Origin: Bacteroidota bacterium
GTDB taxonomy: Bacteria; Bacteroidota; Bacteroidia; Flavobacteriales; Flavobacteriaceae
Reading direction: 5' to 3'
Length of the DNA: 13,202 nucleotides
Assembly: GCA_022601215.1 (NCBI GenBank)
Contig: JAHZIZ010000365.1
Coordinates: forward strand, 1 to 13,202
This document shows, one piece after another, positions 1 through 6,250 of the stretch. The translations under genes and the position numbers were made by a program. Numbering within the stretch: position 1 is the first letter of the stretch; every line of letters begins with the position of its first letter. The notes beneath the pieces were generated by a model. It saw nothing but the letters and a program-made list of their open reading frames with translations. It ran no database searches and was not told where the DNA came from.

Positions 1-2236
1 ACAACTCATCTGTAAGGTTAAGGGCATGACCCCAGATTTCAATGTTTTTATAACGGTACGACAATCGGAAATTAAACACATTGTGACCATCGTAAGTAGC
101 AGTGCTCAAGGTTCCATCCTCATTCTCAATTTGCCCCTCAAAACTAGTATTATACGCTCCTACCAATTCATGCTCTGCACTCACGGTGAAATTTTTAAAA
201 GGCTTGTACGTTAGAATTGTTGTCCCCAAAAGATTCGGTGCCGTTTCACGATCGGTGTCACTATAATCGACTCCTCGGTCAAAGAAAGAAATGTATTCAT
301 GTTTAGCATAGCTACCATTATGAGCTAAACTAAGGTTTTCCATAGGTGAATACTTTACACCGTATTCGATACCATATGATCGTGTTTCTCCAGCATTTGC
401 ATTAAAGAACTCATCATTCTCATCTCTTAAGGTAACCAAGGTATTTTTTCCATCCAACACATAGACAGCCCCATCTAGAGTTACCTTATCCAAAATAGTA
501 AAGTATCCACCTACTTCATAGTTATTATAGTCACTTGGTTTCAGATCAAAAACTTCGCCACCAACTCCTACGAAACTATTTCGAAATAAGGTTGACGTCT
601 GAGGTGGTGTAAACCCTTGCGAATAATTAGCATAAACTCCTGCCTTTTTGGAAAAATTGTAGTTAATACCAAACTTCGGCGCTAGATTATCGTACTCTGT
701 TTTTGTGTCCGCAGCTCCTGTTTCTCCATCATCTCTATTATCATAATCATAGGTAAAACGATCGTAACGCAATGCCGCAGTAATTTTTAACGCATCCAAA
801 GGAGATATTTCATACTGAAAGTACCCAGCATAGTTGAAAATATCAGCTTCATAATTTAAAATAAATTCATTAAGCACAGTAAAATCAATGTTTCTTCCCG
901 TTTCTGGGTCAACGATAATACTTGTTGGTCTTGCAACATAATCTTGCGGAGAGAAATCGGCAGATGCACCAACAACCAAAGAGGAATTCATAAAATTAAA
1001 ATCTTTTTTATGCTGTACTAACGCTAATGCACTATTAAACTCATTTGAATTGATCTCGCCAGACCCGAAGCCCGTCAATTGTCCTTGCTCTCTAAACTGA
1101 CGCACGCGATAAGAAGGATTCTGGTCCATTTTATTGTTTCTAAAAACTGCATTAAATGTTGTTTTGTTTCTATCATTCCAGCGAGTTTCTAAAGTACTTC
1201 TGAAACGAAATGCCAAGGCATCACGCTCTGTAAAAGTTTGATCACTTTCAAAATTCCCTCCATAATAATCGTCTTCACTTAGTGAACCTGTCATGTCACT
1301 TCGATAATCAATAAGATCGAACGCATTGGTCCACTTGGTCTTATTATTTATATCATAAACGGTCTTTAACGTAATTGCTGTTTTTTCATAATCACTGTGT
1401 TCTATCAACCCATCAGCTCTCTGAGCGAAATGCGCTCCAAAATAAATACCGAAGTCATCACTCACATATTTAGAAAATTCAGCTTCATAACGAGTAAGTC
1501 CTAAATCATTAATTTGAAAACCAATACCTCCCGTAAGTTTACGAGTTGGGTTTTTAGTAATTACATTGATACTTCCACCGATAGCCTCACTTCCATAAAT
1601 ACTAGAAGCTGGCCCTTTTAAAACTTCAATACGCTGAAAAGCTGTGTTATTCATTTCTAACAGTGCATTGTGGTTAAATACAGCGGTAGGCCTAATTGGA
1701 ATTCCATCCTCGACATACAGGAATAAGGACTTGGTAGAAATAGGAGAACGCATTGCCATAAAGTGCTGTTCATTACTCGCAGCTTTTGACGTAGACATAA
1801 ATACTCCAGGAACCTGATTGACTAATTGCTCTATACCAAAAGCCTTGGAATCCTCAATAGTTTGAGAACCAATAACGGAGATAGCACCAGGCACTTCACT
1901 TCGCTTTTGTTGCTCTCTATTAGCGGAAACGACTACTTGGTCTAAAGACTCAGAACTTGGTTCCAATATGATGATGTTCTGTCCATCAATGAGGACCACT
2001 TCTGTATTCTTATAACCTAAATAACTTACTACGACTCGAGGCTCTCCAGAAAGAGAAATTTCGAAATATCCAGTAAAGCCTGTTTGCGCTCCAAAGTTCT
2101 TATCTTGAGAAGACATAACAGTAGCACCAGATAGTGGTTCGTTTGTGTTTGATTGTACCTTACCGGTATATTGAGTTTGCGCATAAGAGATTACGGTAAC
2201 TAACATAGCTACTAGCAACACATATTTTTTTTTCAT
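1..2236 (-). CDS. TonB-dependent outer-membrane receptor, 3' end cut by window edge
   Basis: The frame is open from the ATG at 2236 to base 1 without a stop, giving 745 residues. The order is: a signal peptide with likely cleavage after A19 (VISYA|QTQ); a carboxypeptidase-regulatory-like beta-sandwich at about residues 22-95; a TonB-box-like segment DQVVVSA near 99-105; a plug domain with VPGAISVIG, VEDGIPIRPTAVFNH and EVLKGPASSIYGSEAIGGS; then a long beta-barrel with alternating aromatic strands. The last visible residues, WGHALNLTDEL, resemble the NLFD-type strand found some 40-60 residues before the C-terminus, so only a short end is missing. Receptors of this family import bound ligands (metal chelates, vitamins, glycans) across the outer membrane using TonB energy. 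The substrate cannot be read from the sequence. The two genes upstream, a DUF3347 lipoprotein and a small Cys-motif protein, make a metal, perhaps copper, the best guess. The gene is probably co-transcribed with them, as I see no TAnnTTTG element in the 117-nt gap before it. Confidence 0.93.
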   Translation of the reverse strand, partial: MKKKYVLLVAMLVTVISYAQTQYTGKVQSNTNEPLSGATVMSSQDKNFGAQTGFTGYFEISLSGEPRVVVSYLGYKNTEVVLIDGQNIIILEPSSESLDQVVVSANREQQKRSEVPGAISVIGSQTIEDSKAFGIEQLVNQVPGVFMSTSKAASNEQHFMAMRSPISTKSLFLYVEDGIPIRPTAVFNHNALLEMNNTAFQRIEVLKGPASSIYGSEAIGGSINVITKNPTRKLTGGIGFQINDLGLTRYEAEFSKYVSDDFGIYFGAHFAQRADGLIEHSDYEKTAITLKTVYDINNKTKWTNAFDLIDYRSDMTGSLSEDDYYGGNFESDQTFTERDALAFRFRSTLETRWNDRNKTTFNAVFRNNKMDQNPSYRVRQFREQGQLTGFGSGEINSNEFNSALALVQHKKDFNFMNSSLVVGASADFSPQDYVARPTSIIVDPETGRNIDFTVLNEFILNYEADIFNYAGYFQYEISPLDALKITAALRYDRFTYDYDNRDDGETGAADTKTEYDNLAPKFGINYNFSKKAGVYANYSQGFTPPQTSTLFRNSFVGVGGEVFDLKPSDYNNYEVGGYFTILDKVTLDGAVYVLDGKNTLVTLRDENDEFFNANAGETRSYGIEYGVKYSPMENLSLAHNGSYAKHEYISFFDRGVDYSDTDRETAPNLLGTTILTYKPFKNFTVSAEHELVGAYNTSFEGQIENEDGTLSTATYDGHNVFNFRLSYRYKNIEIWGHALNLTDEL

Positions 2237-2263
2237 GATTTTTTATTTTGAGTTAGGGTAATA

Positions 2264-2298
2264 GATTCCTATGCTTAAAAGGTATTAGGCATAGAATC
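2264..2298 (-). repeat. Imperfect inverted repeat in the TonB receptor leader
   Basis: On the plus strand GATTCCTATGC (2264-2274) and GCATAGAATC (2289-2298) are complementary over ten pairs with one bulged C, around a 14-nt AT-rich spacer. The repeat lies 28 nt upstream of the receptor start codon at 2236. It could form an RNA hairpin in the 5' leader, be a palindromic protein-binding site, or be chance. There is no U-run placed like an intrinsic terminator. Confidence 0.5.
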
Positions 2299-2301
2299 GT
2301 G

Positions 2302-2326
2302 TATAACTCTTCGATGAAGAGATATA
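2302..2326 (-). repeat. Short hairpin CTCTTC-GAT-GAAGAG between Cys-motif gene and receptor
   Basis: A perfect 6-bp stem (2307-2312 with 2316-2321) closes a 3-nt loop. It is extended by TATA/TATA pairs after one A-A mismatch (2302-2305 with 2323-2326). It lies 28 nt past the stop of the small Cys-motif gene and just upstream of a second inverted repeat. It could be an attenuating or RNA-processing hairpin that sets receptor expression apart from the upstream genes. The stem is too short and AT-rich at the base to call a terminator with confidence. Confidence 0.45.
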
Positions 2327-2353
2327 AACATTGTTTAGTAATGGATATAGGAA

Positions 2354-2737
2354 CTACGACAACCTTGGAGGCGGTCCCAGAACTGGTAAGAATATGGAGT
2401 TAGAAAACTGATTTCTCCCCCAATTATTTTCTATTGCAACTGCAATTGGTTCGTAGGTTTTATGAAACGTTGTATTCTGAAAAAATAATGGAAAAAAAGC
2501 TTCGACTAGCATCAATTTCGGAGTTTGATTCTCCTGGGTTCGCTCCTCTTCTTGTATGTCCATTTTATTGGCTAAGAAACACTTCCCGTTACATTCTAGC
2601 TTAGGCGCTTCCTTATTAACGCAGTATTTTTCCACTATATAATCAATATTTAATTGATAATACAAGACCTGCCCTACCGCCAAAGCTGGTCGGATTGAAA
2701 AAAGAAAAAGTAACGATATGGCTAGGGTATTTTTCAA
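2354..2737 (-). CDS. Small exported protein with C-x9-C-x3-C motif, function unknown
   Basis: This is a 127-residue protein. It has an N-terminal signal peptide (hydrophobic residues 5-14, likely cleavage PALA|VGQ after residue 20), so it should act in the periplasm or be exported. A conserved-looking stretch follows (YYQLNIDYIVEKYC, then LECNGKCFL) with C39, C49 and C53. The NGKC spacing C-x3-C suggests metal binding or a disulfide. The rest is low in recognisable motifs and ends in a Pro-rich tail (GPPPRLS). I recall similar ~130-residue hypothetical proteins next to TonB receptors and metal genes in Bacteroidota, but no named function. The start is a TTG at 2735-2737, 6 nt after the stop of the DUF3347 gene. 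No in-frame ATG exists before the signal peptide, so TTG is the best choice. The tight spacing argues for co-transcription with the DUF3347 gene. Confidence 0.8.
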   Translation of the reverse strand: MKNTLAISLLFLFSIRPALAVGQVLYYQLNIDYIVEKYCVNKEAPKLECNGKCFLANKMDIQEEERTQENQTPKLMLVEAFFPLFFQNTTFHKTYEPIAVAIENNWGRNQFSNSIFLPVLGPPPRLS

Positions 2738-2743
2738 ATAGGA

Positions 2744-3280
2744 TTATTTAAGGGTTTTATCTACTCTACCACACTTCAACATCATATCTCCAAAATAAGG
2801 ATTGCGAATCTCCTTAGTGTTACTCAACCAATACGCCCCCTTATTGTTAAATGCCATAGGACAAAACTGCTTATAAATAGTTCCAGATTCTAACGCATCC
2901 TCCAACATCGTTTCTACATCGGTAGTAACCCTCTCAAAAGCCTCTCTTTGTGATGCTATACGAGTGTCTTCGGTAATGGCACTAGCATTTTTAAAAACAC
3001 TCTCATCTACTCCTAAGTTAGCGTAAGCGGTCATTAACTGAGAAGCTGCTATCGCTGTAGCAGCATTATCGCTATTTACTAAGGCCGTTTTCAATGTGTT
3101 ATACGCTTTGTACACTTCCGCGACTTTTGGATCTTTAAACTCTGCTTCTAGACTAGCAGACTCATGAATCACTTTTTCTTTAGACACCTCAACCGTTTCA
3201 ATGACATGGTTTTTAGAATCTTTACATGAAGAAATAATCACAGCGATTAATAATAAAGCGTAACAGGGAAAAAATTTCAT
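2744..3280 (-). CDS. DUF3347 domain lipoprotein, probable metal (copper) binding
   Basis: The protein has 178 residues from the ATG at 3280. A frame beginning 24 nt earlier exists, but its start lies inside the likely -7 promoter element, and MKFFPCYALLLIAVIISSC is a proper lipoprotein signal, with lipobox IISSC and C19 as the lipidated residue. The mature part begins with a charged linker. A helical DUF3347 domain follows (about 45-130: VYKAYNTLKTALVNSD, then AFERVTTDVETML). It ends with the typical signature FCPMAFNNKGAYWLS and NPYFGDMMLKCG, which holds C140, M142, M166, M167 and C170. This C-terminal signature also occurs attached to CusB-like efflux subunits, and the Cys/Met residues fit Cu(I) binding. 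That role is family knowledge plus inference. It would sit in the envelope, anchored to a membrane. It is followed 6 nt later by the small Cys-motif gene and then the TonB receptor, suggesting one metal-related unit. Confidence 0.88.
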   Translation of the reverse strand: MKFFPCYALLLIAVIISSCKDSKNHVIETVEVSKEKVIHESASLEAEFKDPKVAEVYKAYNTLKTALVNSDNAATAIAASQLMTAYANLGVDESVFKNASAITEDTRIASQREAFERVTTDVETMLEDALESGTIYKQFCPMAFNNKGAYWLSNTKEIRNPYFGDMMLKCGRVDKTLK

Positions 3281-3301
3281 AGGAGTATCTTTTCTGAAAC
3301 A

Positions 3302-3309
3302 CAAAGATA
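3302..3309 (-). promoter_or_regulatory. Likely Bacteroidota -7 element TATCTTTG for the DUF3347 gene
   Basis: The reverse strand reads TATCTTTG, an exact match to TAnnTTTG, ending 21 nt before the ATG at 3280. I see no clear TTG -33 box at the expected distance, where the reverse strand has only T-runs. If active, it lets the three metal-type genes be transcribed apart from xrtF and its partner. Confidence 0.5.
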
Positions 3310-3314
3310 CGGTG

Positions 3315-3740
3315 CTAGGGATTCTTTTGAAAATAGAAAGCTGGAATTAACACCAGCAACAGTATGGGTTGTATAAGAAAACGACGCACATAGAACAAGG
3401 CCATATGACCCCCAACATCAGTAGAATCAACTAACAAAGAAAAAGCGATTGCTAAAATCAGCAGAATGGATAGATAAAGAAACCATGAGATTTTTATGAC
3501 ATCCTTCTTCCTAAATAGCACCCACAAAACAAGTATAGAGACGAGCGTATTTAATAAAAATCTCAATATAGTATGCAGTAAAAGCTTTCCTTTTTGTAAT
3601 TCAGGGAGCGCTTCCACACTGTGCGTTGTTTTAAAAAAAGCAATTAATGGGTCATAGAATAGATCGGAAGCAAAGGCTCTTATCAGAATCAACATTCCAA
3701 AAAGCAACAAAACAAGTACTATTCTAAATACTTTATTCAT
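3315..3740 (-). CDS. Exosortase F-associated membrane protein
   Basis: This is a 141-residue integral membrane protein with about four predicted transmembrane helices (4-22, 55-76, 84-104, 112-136). Short motifs include SDLFYDPL (25-32) and FYVRRFLIQP (116-125). Length, topology and position match the family found next to XrtF in Flavobacteriia (exosortase F system-associated protein). Its exact job is not known to me. It presumably assists the exosortase in the inner membrane. The ATG at 3740 overlaps the last 8 nt of xrtF (ATGAATAA), which indicates translational coupling. The DUF3347 gene starts 34 nt after its stop. Confidence 0.88.
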   Translation of the reverse strand: MNKVFRIVLVLLLFGMLILIRAFASDLFYDPLIAFFKTTHSVEALPELQKGKLLLHTILRFLLNTLVSILVLWVLFRKKDVIKISWFLYLSILLILAIAFSLLVDSTDVGGHMALFYVRRFLIQPILLLVLIPAFYFQKNP

Positions 3741-4305
3741 GTGCTTTGTTTATTTCAGATTTTGAGACTGCTGTTTGTTTTAATCCTCTTACCCATACCA
3801 TCCAAAGTAAAAAAACCATCCCATAGATAATACCGGGAAATACAACGCTATGAAGTACACTATCATACTGTGGATAATGATACAACATTATTGCTAAGAT
3901 GGCTATGCGTATTATATTCACCCCATAAATAAGTACGGCTCCACCCAAAATGAATAAGGTCGTTTTTTTGATTCCTTGACCAAAGGCAACTACAAAAGCA
4001 ATAAACAGAATGATAATACTCATCGCATTACATCCTTCTATGATTCTGGCTAAATATTGGCCTTCCACAAAGAGTTTCATTGTAGGTTGAGCCTCATGTG
4101 GGGCCACAGCGGCCTCATAGCCAACCCCTTTAAGTAAACTACTACTTTGTTTAGCCACCAAGTTGGTGATAAAATCAGGAGGATAAACACCGTCTTTAGC
4201 CTGTGTTAAATAAAAAGAATACACTAATGTTAATAGGAGATAGGTTCCTAAAAATAGGACGACAAAACGGACAACCGATCTATATTTCTGTAGTAGTGCT
4301 TTCAA
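3733..4305 (-). CDS. xrtF: Exosortase family protein XrtF (inner-membrane cysteine transpeptidase)
   Basis: About 190 residues with some five to six membrane segments. All three residues of the exosortase/archaeosortase catalytic triad are present and placed as expected: C92 in EGCNAMSI, R133 in GVNIIRIA and H152 in LHSVVFPGIIYG (numbering from the chosen start). Family knowledge: exosortases cleave a C-terminal sorting signal of exported proteins near the membrane and probably transfer them to another anchor. The F type is restricted to Bacteroidota and is small, like this one. No substrate with a recognisable sorting tail lies in this window. Start choice: no ATG is available. A TTG at 4329 sits next to the -7 element (4331-4338), so I prefer the TTG at 4305, which gives MKALLQKYRSVVRF. 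An AAAGGAG sequence lies 13 nt upstream, a rather long spacing, so the start is uncertain. Its partner gene overlaps its end. Confidence 0.9.
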   Translation of the reverse strand: MKALLQKYRSVVRFVVLFLGTYLLLTLVYSFYLTQAKDGVYPPDFITNLVAKQSSSLLKGVGYEAAVAPHEAQPTMKLFVEGQYLARIIEGCNAMSIIILFIAFVVAFGQGIKKTTLFILGGAVLIYGVNIIRIAILAIMLYHYPQYDSVLHSVVFPGIIYGMVFLLWMVWVRGLKQTAVSKSEINKAHE

Positions 4306-4330
4306 AGTAATAGAGCGAACTCCTTTCAAA

Positions 4331-4338
4331 CAAAAATA
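4331..4338 (-). promoter_or_regulatory. Likely -7 element TATTTTTG for xrtF
   Basis: The reverse strand reads TATTTTTG, matching TAnnTTTG, 25 nt before the chosen TTG start. The -33 region (about 4360-4363) reads TTTT, not TTG, so it is a weaker match than the divergent promoter next to it. Confidence 0.45.
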
Positions 4339-4349
4339 TGGAAATAGAA

Positions 4350-4382
4350 TTTGGGAGGTAAAACGATTTTAAAATACCTTTG
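4350..4382 (+). promoter_or_regulatory. Bacteroidota promoter of the GAF-domain gene (TTTG-N21-TACCTTTG)
   Basis: TTTG at 4350-4353 and TACCTTTG at 4375-4382 are separated by 21 nt, matching the TTG / TAnnTTTG consensus for the Bacteroidota primary sigma factor. The GTG start follows 16 nt later, so the mRNA leader would be about 10 nt. This placement excludes the in-frame TTG at 4351, which is part of the -33 box. Confidence 0.65.
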
Positions 4383-4398
4383 TAAAAAAATATTGCAC

Positions 4399-4854
4399 GT
4401 GAAGTTCGAAGCCCTAAAACCTCAAATCGCAGCGATTATTGCTGCCTCTAAAACAACGACCGAGAATAAATTAACCGAAGTTTGTGAAGTATTGCAATCC
4501 AACTTGGATGCTTATGATTGGGTTGGATTTTATTTTGCCAATGAAGTCGAAAAAACGCTTCACTTAAAAGCATTCGCGGGAGAGGCAACAGATCATACGG
4601 TAATTCCTTTCGGAAAAGGAATCTGTGGGCAAGTAGCCGAAAGTAACGCCAATTTTGTAGTGCCAGATGTTAAAGCTCAAAACAACTACATTGCATGTAG
4701 TATTTTTGTAAAAGCCGAGATCGTTATTCCTCTTTTTAAAGATGGAAAAAACATTGGCCAAATAGATATTGACTCACATACGGCCAATCCGTTTAACAAA
4801 GACGATGAGGATTTCCTTGAATGGGTAAATGCACAAGTCGCTTCTATTTTATAG
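4399..4854 (+). CDS. GAF-domain protein of the free methionine-R-sulfoxide reductase (YebR/MsrC) family
   Basis: 151 residues, one GAF domain spanning nearly the whole protein. Motifs include DWVGFYF, HTVIPFGKGICGQVA, FVVPDV, NNYIACS, AEIVIPLF and GQIDIDSH. In E. coli fRMsr the redox cysteines are C84, C94 and C118. Here C76 (GKGICG) and C100 (YIACS) keep the exact 24-residue spacing of C94 and C118, but the position matching C84 is H66. The protein therefore keeps the likely catalytic pair and lacks one resolving cysteine. Reduction of free Met-R-sulfoxide in the cytosol is plausible but not certain. The frame is open upstream to a TTG at 4351, but a promoter occupies 4350-4382. The GTG at 4399 (MKFEALKPQI) therefore fits best. 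It is divergent from xrtF, and its stop is 7 nt from the stop of the convergent ABC permease gene. Confidence 0.87.
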   Translation: MKFEALKPQIAAIIAASKTTTENKLTEVCEVLQSNLDAYDWVGFYFANEVEKTLHLKAFAGEATDHTVIPFGKGICGQVAESNANFVVPDVKAQNNYIACSIFVKAEIVIPLFKDGKNIGQIDIDSHTANPFNKDDEDFLEWVNAQVASIL

Positions 4855-4861
4855 GTTGTAA

Positions 4862-6118
4862 TTACATCCCGGTTCGGATTGCTTCCACAGGGTTTAATCG
4901 AGATGCCGAAATAGCTGGAACTATCCCTGAAACCAGTCCAATTCCCGCAGAAATTATTGTTCCTATCAATACATTGACCGGGGACAATACAAATTCAAAA
5001 TCACCTGTAAACGCTGAGGCTATAAGGGAAGCAAAAAACACAAATACAATTCCAATAAGTCCTCCTATAACAGCTAATATCATTGCTTCAAATAAAAACT
5101 GTAGCAAAATAAATTTGTTTTTTGCACCCAAGGATTTCTGAATTCCAATAAGATTGGTACGTTCCTTAACGCTTACAAACATAATATTCGCAATTCCGAA
5201 TCCACCAACCAAGAGTGAGAAGAAACTAATAACACCTCCAATGGCGTTCAACGTTCCAGTCATATTATCAATAGCATCTGCGAAACCTTGCAGTTGATTC
5301 ACAAAAAAGTTTTCATCCTGCTCCGGTTTTAGACCTCGAATGATTCGCATTTTTGAAGACAGTTGAGCAATAAACTCCTCATTATCTACCCCAGCTTCTG
5401 GCTTAATTAGAATAAATGGAAAGGTTGCCTTATTATTATCTCCATAAATTCTTCGCATGAAGTTCACAGGCAGAAAGGTTGCCACATCCTTACTATCCCC
5501 AAAGAGGCCACTTCCTTCCTTCTCCATCACTCCAATAACTGTCAACTTCCTTCCGTAGGCTCTTAACTTTTTACCCATAGCATTAGATGGGCTACCAAAC
5601 AAACTATTGGCAATTTCATCACCAATTACAATGACGGTGGCTCCTCTTGCCGATTCAGATTCGTTAAAAAATCTACCTTGAGATAATTTTAGTTCCTCAA
5701 TATTGGTCTGCTGGTCGGTTACGGCTATCATTTCAACATTTTCAACCGATTTCTCTTCGTATTTTAAAGTTTCTCTCGCTACGTTTAACTGATATGAAAC
5801 TCCTTTCATATCGGGCATTGTTTTTTGCAGCAGCAAGTATTCATCATAAGTCACATCGGGAAACTGTTCTCTTTTCCATTGCGGCACATCAGTAGGACCA
5901 AACGAAAAACGACATAGAAAAATGGTGCTATTATCTAAAGAGCTGATACTACCTTCTATTTCCTTTTTCAAAGAGTCCACTGCAGCCAAAACAGCTATGA
6001 TGGAAAATATCCCTATCGTAACTCCTAACAACGACAAAAAAGTACGTAGCTTATTATTTCTAAGCGCGCTGGTTGCAAAATTAAAACTCTCTTTTAATAC
6101 CCTGAGATAGACAATCAT
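4862..6118 (-). CDS. ABC transporter permease, MacB/FtsX type
   Basis: 418 residues with the classic MacB permease layout: an N-terminal LRNNKLRTFLSLLGVTIG segment leading into TM1 (about 27-47); a large periplasmic MacB-type domain (about 50-285); then three C-terminal helices of the FtsX core (about 290-316, 340-368, 380-402). Signatures are VSVKERTNLIGIQKSLGA (315-332) and PAISASRLNPVEAIR (401-415). Proteins of this family form dimers and work with a separate ATPase (MacB-like or LolD-like). They drive mechanotransmission or export of lipoproteins, peptides or drugs rather than classic membrane transport. No ATPase or periplasmic adaptor gene lies beside it, so substrate and partners are unknown. 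The ATG at 6118 is well placed, with a promoter match at 6194-6225. The gene runs convergent to the GAF gene and divergent from purH. Confidence 0.92.
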   Translation of the reverse strand: MIVYLRVLKESFNFATSALRNNKLRTFLSLLGVTIGIFSIIAVLAAVDSLKKEIEGSISSLDNSTIFLCRFSFGPTDVPQWKREQFPDVTYDEYLLLQKTMPDMKGVSYQLNVARETLKYEEKSVENVEMIAVTDQQTNIEELKLSQGRFFNESESARGATVIVIGDEIANSLFGSPSNAMGKKLRAYGRKLTVIGVMEKEGSGLFGDSKDVATFLPVNFMRRIYGDNNKATFPFILIKPEAGVDNEEFIAQLSSKMRIIRGLKPEQDENFFVNQLQGFADAIDNMTGTLNAIGGVISFFSLLVGGFGIANIMFVSVKERTNLIGIQKSLGAKNKFILLQFLFEAMILAVIGGLIGIVFVFFASLIASAFTGDFEFVLSPVNVLIGTIISAGIGLVSGIVPAISASRLNPVEAIRTGM

Positions 6119-6193
6119 AACTGTTTTTTAACGGAAACTTAGCTCCCTTGTTTTACACATAAAACATAGGACGTTTTATCAAGGGATAAGTTA

Positions 6194-6225
6194 CAAAATT
6201 AGGCTTCAATTATGTACTTTTGCAA
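6194..6225 (-). promoter_or_regulatory. Likely promoter of the ABC permease gene (TTG-N21-TAATTTTG)
   Basis: On the reverse strand TTG (6225-6223) is followed after 21 nt by TAATTTTG (6201-6194), the same spacing as at the GAF gene. It would give a leader of roughly 70 nt before the ATG at 6118. It overlaps the divergent purH promoter. Confidence 0.5.
6215..6222 (+). promoter_or_regulatory. Likely -7 element TACTTTTG for purH
   Basis: TACTTTTG exactly matches TAnnTTTG, 28 nt before the purH ATG at 6251. No TTG is seen at the -33 distance; a TTAC lies there instead. An in-frame ATG at 6212 overlaps this element and is therefore unlikely to be the translation start. Confidence 0.55.
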
Positions 6226-6250
6226 CTTTAATTCTAGCAACTCAATTTTC

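Noticed and set aside
26..214. Short plus-strand open frame at the left edge
   Set aside because: It is antisense to the barrel region of the TonB receptor, whose reading frame is intact through this stretch.
3281..3304. Eight-residue N-terminal extension (MCFRKDTP) of the DUF3347 protein
   Set aside because: It precedes a complete lipoprotein signal, and its first codon lies inside the likely -7 element.
4351..4398. TTG start extending the GAF protein by 16 residues
   Set aside because: It falls within the -33 box, and the extension spans the -7 element. The GTG at 4399 matches the family N-terminus.
4821..5141. 106-codon plus-strand open frame at the end of the permease gene
   Set aside because: It is antisense to the conserved FtsX C-terminus and overlaps the GAF gene end out of frame. 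The translation is low-complexity (Ile/Asn/Pro) with no recognisable motif.
6212..6250. Upstream ATG adding 13 residues to PurH
   Set aside because: The stretch contains the TACTTTTG promoter element, and PurH homologues begin at the MAQTKK-type start.
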